Of a stretch of DNA of 7,854 bases, positions 6,599 through 7,854 are shown in pieces. The position numbers and the translations under genes were made by a program. The notes below the pieces were generated by a model. It made no database searches, had not been told where the DNA came from, and saw only the letters and a list, made by a program, of their open reading frames with translations. The first letter of the stretch is position 1. Each line of letters opens with the position of its first letter. Location of the stretch: contig JAIRKN010000209.1 in assembly GCA_031260095.1 (NCBI GenBank), positions 1 through 7,854 of the forward strand. Direction: 5' to 3'. This stretch comes from Tannerella sp. (GTDB taxonomy: Bacteria > Bacteroidota > Bacteroidia > Bacteroidales > Tannerellaceae).

Positions 6599-7854
6599 AT
6601 GAAAAAAGAATATTTAATGTACAAACTGGCCGAGACGATAAAAAAAACATCTAAAATAGATACTTCTCTATTCAAAAAACTCGGCGTAAAGCGCGGATTG
6701 CGTAACGAAGACGGATCGGGCGTACTGGTAGGACTGACCAATATCGGGAATGTAGTAGGATATGAACGCACCGGAGACGGAAAGCTAAAACCTATCCCCG
6801 GAAAACTGTATTACAGAGGATATGATGTGGAAGATATCGTGCACGGAATCATGGAACAGAAACGATTCGGTTTTGAAGAAGTCGCTTTCCTGCTTCTTTC
6901 CGGCGCTCTGCCCGATAAAGAAGAATTGCAGCAGTTCAGGGAACTGATCTATGAAAACATGCCGTTGACACACGAAACAACCATGAGCATCCTTCAACTG
7001 CGAGGCGAAAACGTGATGAATACACTGGCGCGAAGCGTGCTTGAAATGTATAACTTCGATACCACTCCGGACGACCTGTCTAAGGAAAATCAGATGCGTC
7101 AGTCGATCGATCTGATCTCCCGTTTCCCTACCATTATCGCTTACGCATATAATGTATTACGGCATCACAACAAGGAACGCTCCCTGCATATCCGCCACCC
7201 GCACGATCAACTTTCGCTGGCGGAAAATTTTCTTCACATGTTGAAACGCGATTATACGGAGCTTGACGCCCGTATGCTCGACCTGCTCCTAATATTGCAG
7301 GCCGAACACGGGGGCGGTAACAACTCAACGTTTACCGTCCGCGTTACCTCTTCGACGATGACCGATATCTATTCCTCTATCGCAGCCGGTATAGGCTCGC
7401 TCAAAGGCCCGCTGCACGGAGGAGCGAATCTCCAGGTGGCGGATATGCTTAACCATCTGAAGGCGAATATAAAAGACTGGAAAAATGTAGAGGAAATAGA
7501 CCGGTATTTAACCCGCATCCTGCGAAAAGAGGCCTACAATAAAACCGGCCTTATTTATGGGATCGGACATGCCGTATATACCATCTCCGACCCGCGGGCA
7601 TTACTGCTTCGTGAACTGGCCAACGAACTGGCCTGGGAAAAAGGCCGTTGCGAGGAATTTGAATTTCTGGAACTACTGGAAGAACGTGCCGTCGAAGTCT
7701 TCGCCAAAGTAAAAAACAATGGAAAGCAAGTCTCCAGCAATGTCGACTTTTATACCGGATTTGTGTATGACATGATCGGCTTGCCGAGAGAAATCTATAC
7801 GCCTCTCTTCGCCATGGCGCGCATAGTCGGCTGGACTGCTCACCGCAACGAAGA
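6599..7854 (+). CDS. gltA: Citrate synthase (3' end beyond window)
   Basis: This enzyme condenses acetyl-CoA with oxaloacetate to give citrate, which feeds the aconitase encoded upstream. The reading frame is open from the ATG at 6599 to the window edge, covering 418 complete codons plus two bases. Family members of this kind run to about 450 residues, so roughly 30 residues should be missing. The catalytic residues align with known enzymes: His273 (GPLHGGAN, pig His274), His324 (GIGHAVYTISDPR, pig His320) and Asp383 (NVDFYTG, pig Asp375). Oxaloacetate-binding His237 (AEHGGGNN), Arg333 (DPR) and probably Arg416 (GWTAHRNE) are also present. It starts 12 bases after the icd stop in an A/T-rich gap without a Shine-Dalgarno site, as the third gene of the operon. 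A later in-frame ATG at 6617 is less likely, because the first ATG has the more typical spacing. Residues 1-60 form an N-terminal extension before the conserved LYYRGYDVEDI segment. A 2-methylcitrate synthase activity cannot be excluded from sequence, but the operon points to citrate. Confidence 0.93.
   Translation, partial: MKKEYLMYKLAETIKKTSKIDTSLFKKLGVKRGLRNEDGSGVLVGLTNIGNVVGYERTGDGKLKPIPGKLYYRGYDVEDIVHGIMEQKRFGFEEVAFLLLSGALPDKEELQQFRELIYENMPLTHETTMSILQLRGENVMNTLARSVLEMYNFDTTPDDLSKENQMRQSIDLISRFPTIIAYAYNVLRHHNKERSLHIRHPHDQLSLAENFLHMLKRDYTELDARMLDLLLILQAEHGGGNNSTFTVRVTSSTMTDIYSSIAAGIGSLKGPLHGGANLQVADMLNHLKANIKDWKNVEEIDRYLTRILRKEAYNKTGLIYGIGHAVYTISDPRALLLRELANELAWEKGRCEEFEFLELLEERAVEVFAKVKNNGKQVSSNVDFYTGFVYDMIGLPREIYTPLFAMARIVGWTAHRNE

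Overview
The window reads as ordinary chromosomal core DNA from an anaerobic member of the Bacteroidota (order Bacteroidales). The evidence is an aconitase of the mitochondrial type sitting next to isocitrate dehydrogenase and citrate synthase, an arrangement known from Bacteroides fragilis, together with a Bacteroides-type promoter (-33 CTTG and -7 TACTTTTG) at the left edge and mostly A-rich, Shine-Dalgarno-poor start regions. The genus cannot be fixed from the sequence alone. All five genes lie on the + strand.

Left half (about 1-3000): a short promoter region, then tldD (90-1622) and tldE/pmbA (1624-2943), separated by one base. They encode the two halves of the TldD-TldE metalloprotease. 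TldD carries the HExxxH metal site and the C-terminal cysteine, and TldE has no metal motif. TldD begins with a twin-arginine-like stretch (NRRDFSK) that has no convincing hydrophobic core after it. A hairpin at 2968-3006 probably ends this transcript.

Middle gap (2944-3102, 159 bases): it holds the terminator-like hairpin, a second perfect 7-bp inverted repeat (3032-3051), and an unusually complete Shine-Dalgarno sequence (3089-3097) just before the aconitase start.

Right half (3103-7854): a three-gene operon for the oxidative branch of the TCA cycle, consisting of aconitase (3103-5337), isocitrate dehydrogenase (5309-6586, overlapping aconitase) and citrate synthase (6599 to the window edge, 3' end missing). 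Together they convert oxaloacetate and acetyl-CoA through citrate and isocitrate to 2-oxoglutarate, the carbon skeleton of glutamate. The most informative detail is in isocitrate dehydrogenase. At the positions that set coenzyme choice it carries the NAD-type residues (Asp350, Ile351, Ala357, Ser397, Ala401), so an automatic 'NADP-dependent' label is probably wrong.

I see no mobile element, CRISPR array, RNA gene, defence system or other evidently new system. The points worth following up are fine-scale ones: coenzyme specificity, translation signals, the TldD N-terminus and the intergenic inverted repeat.
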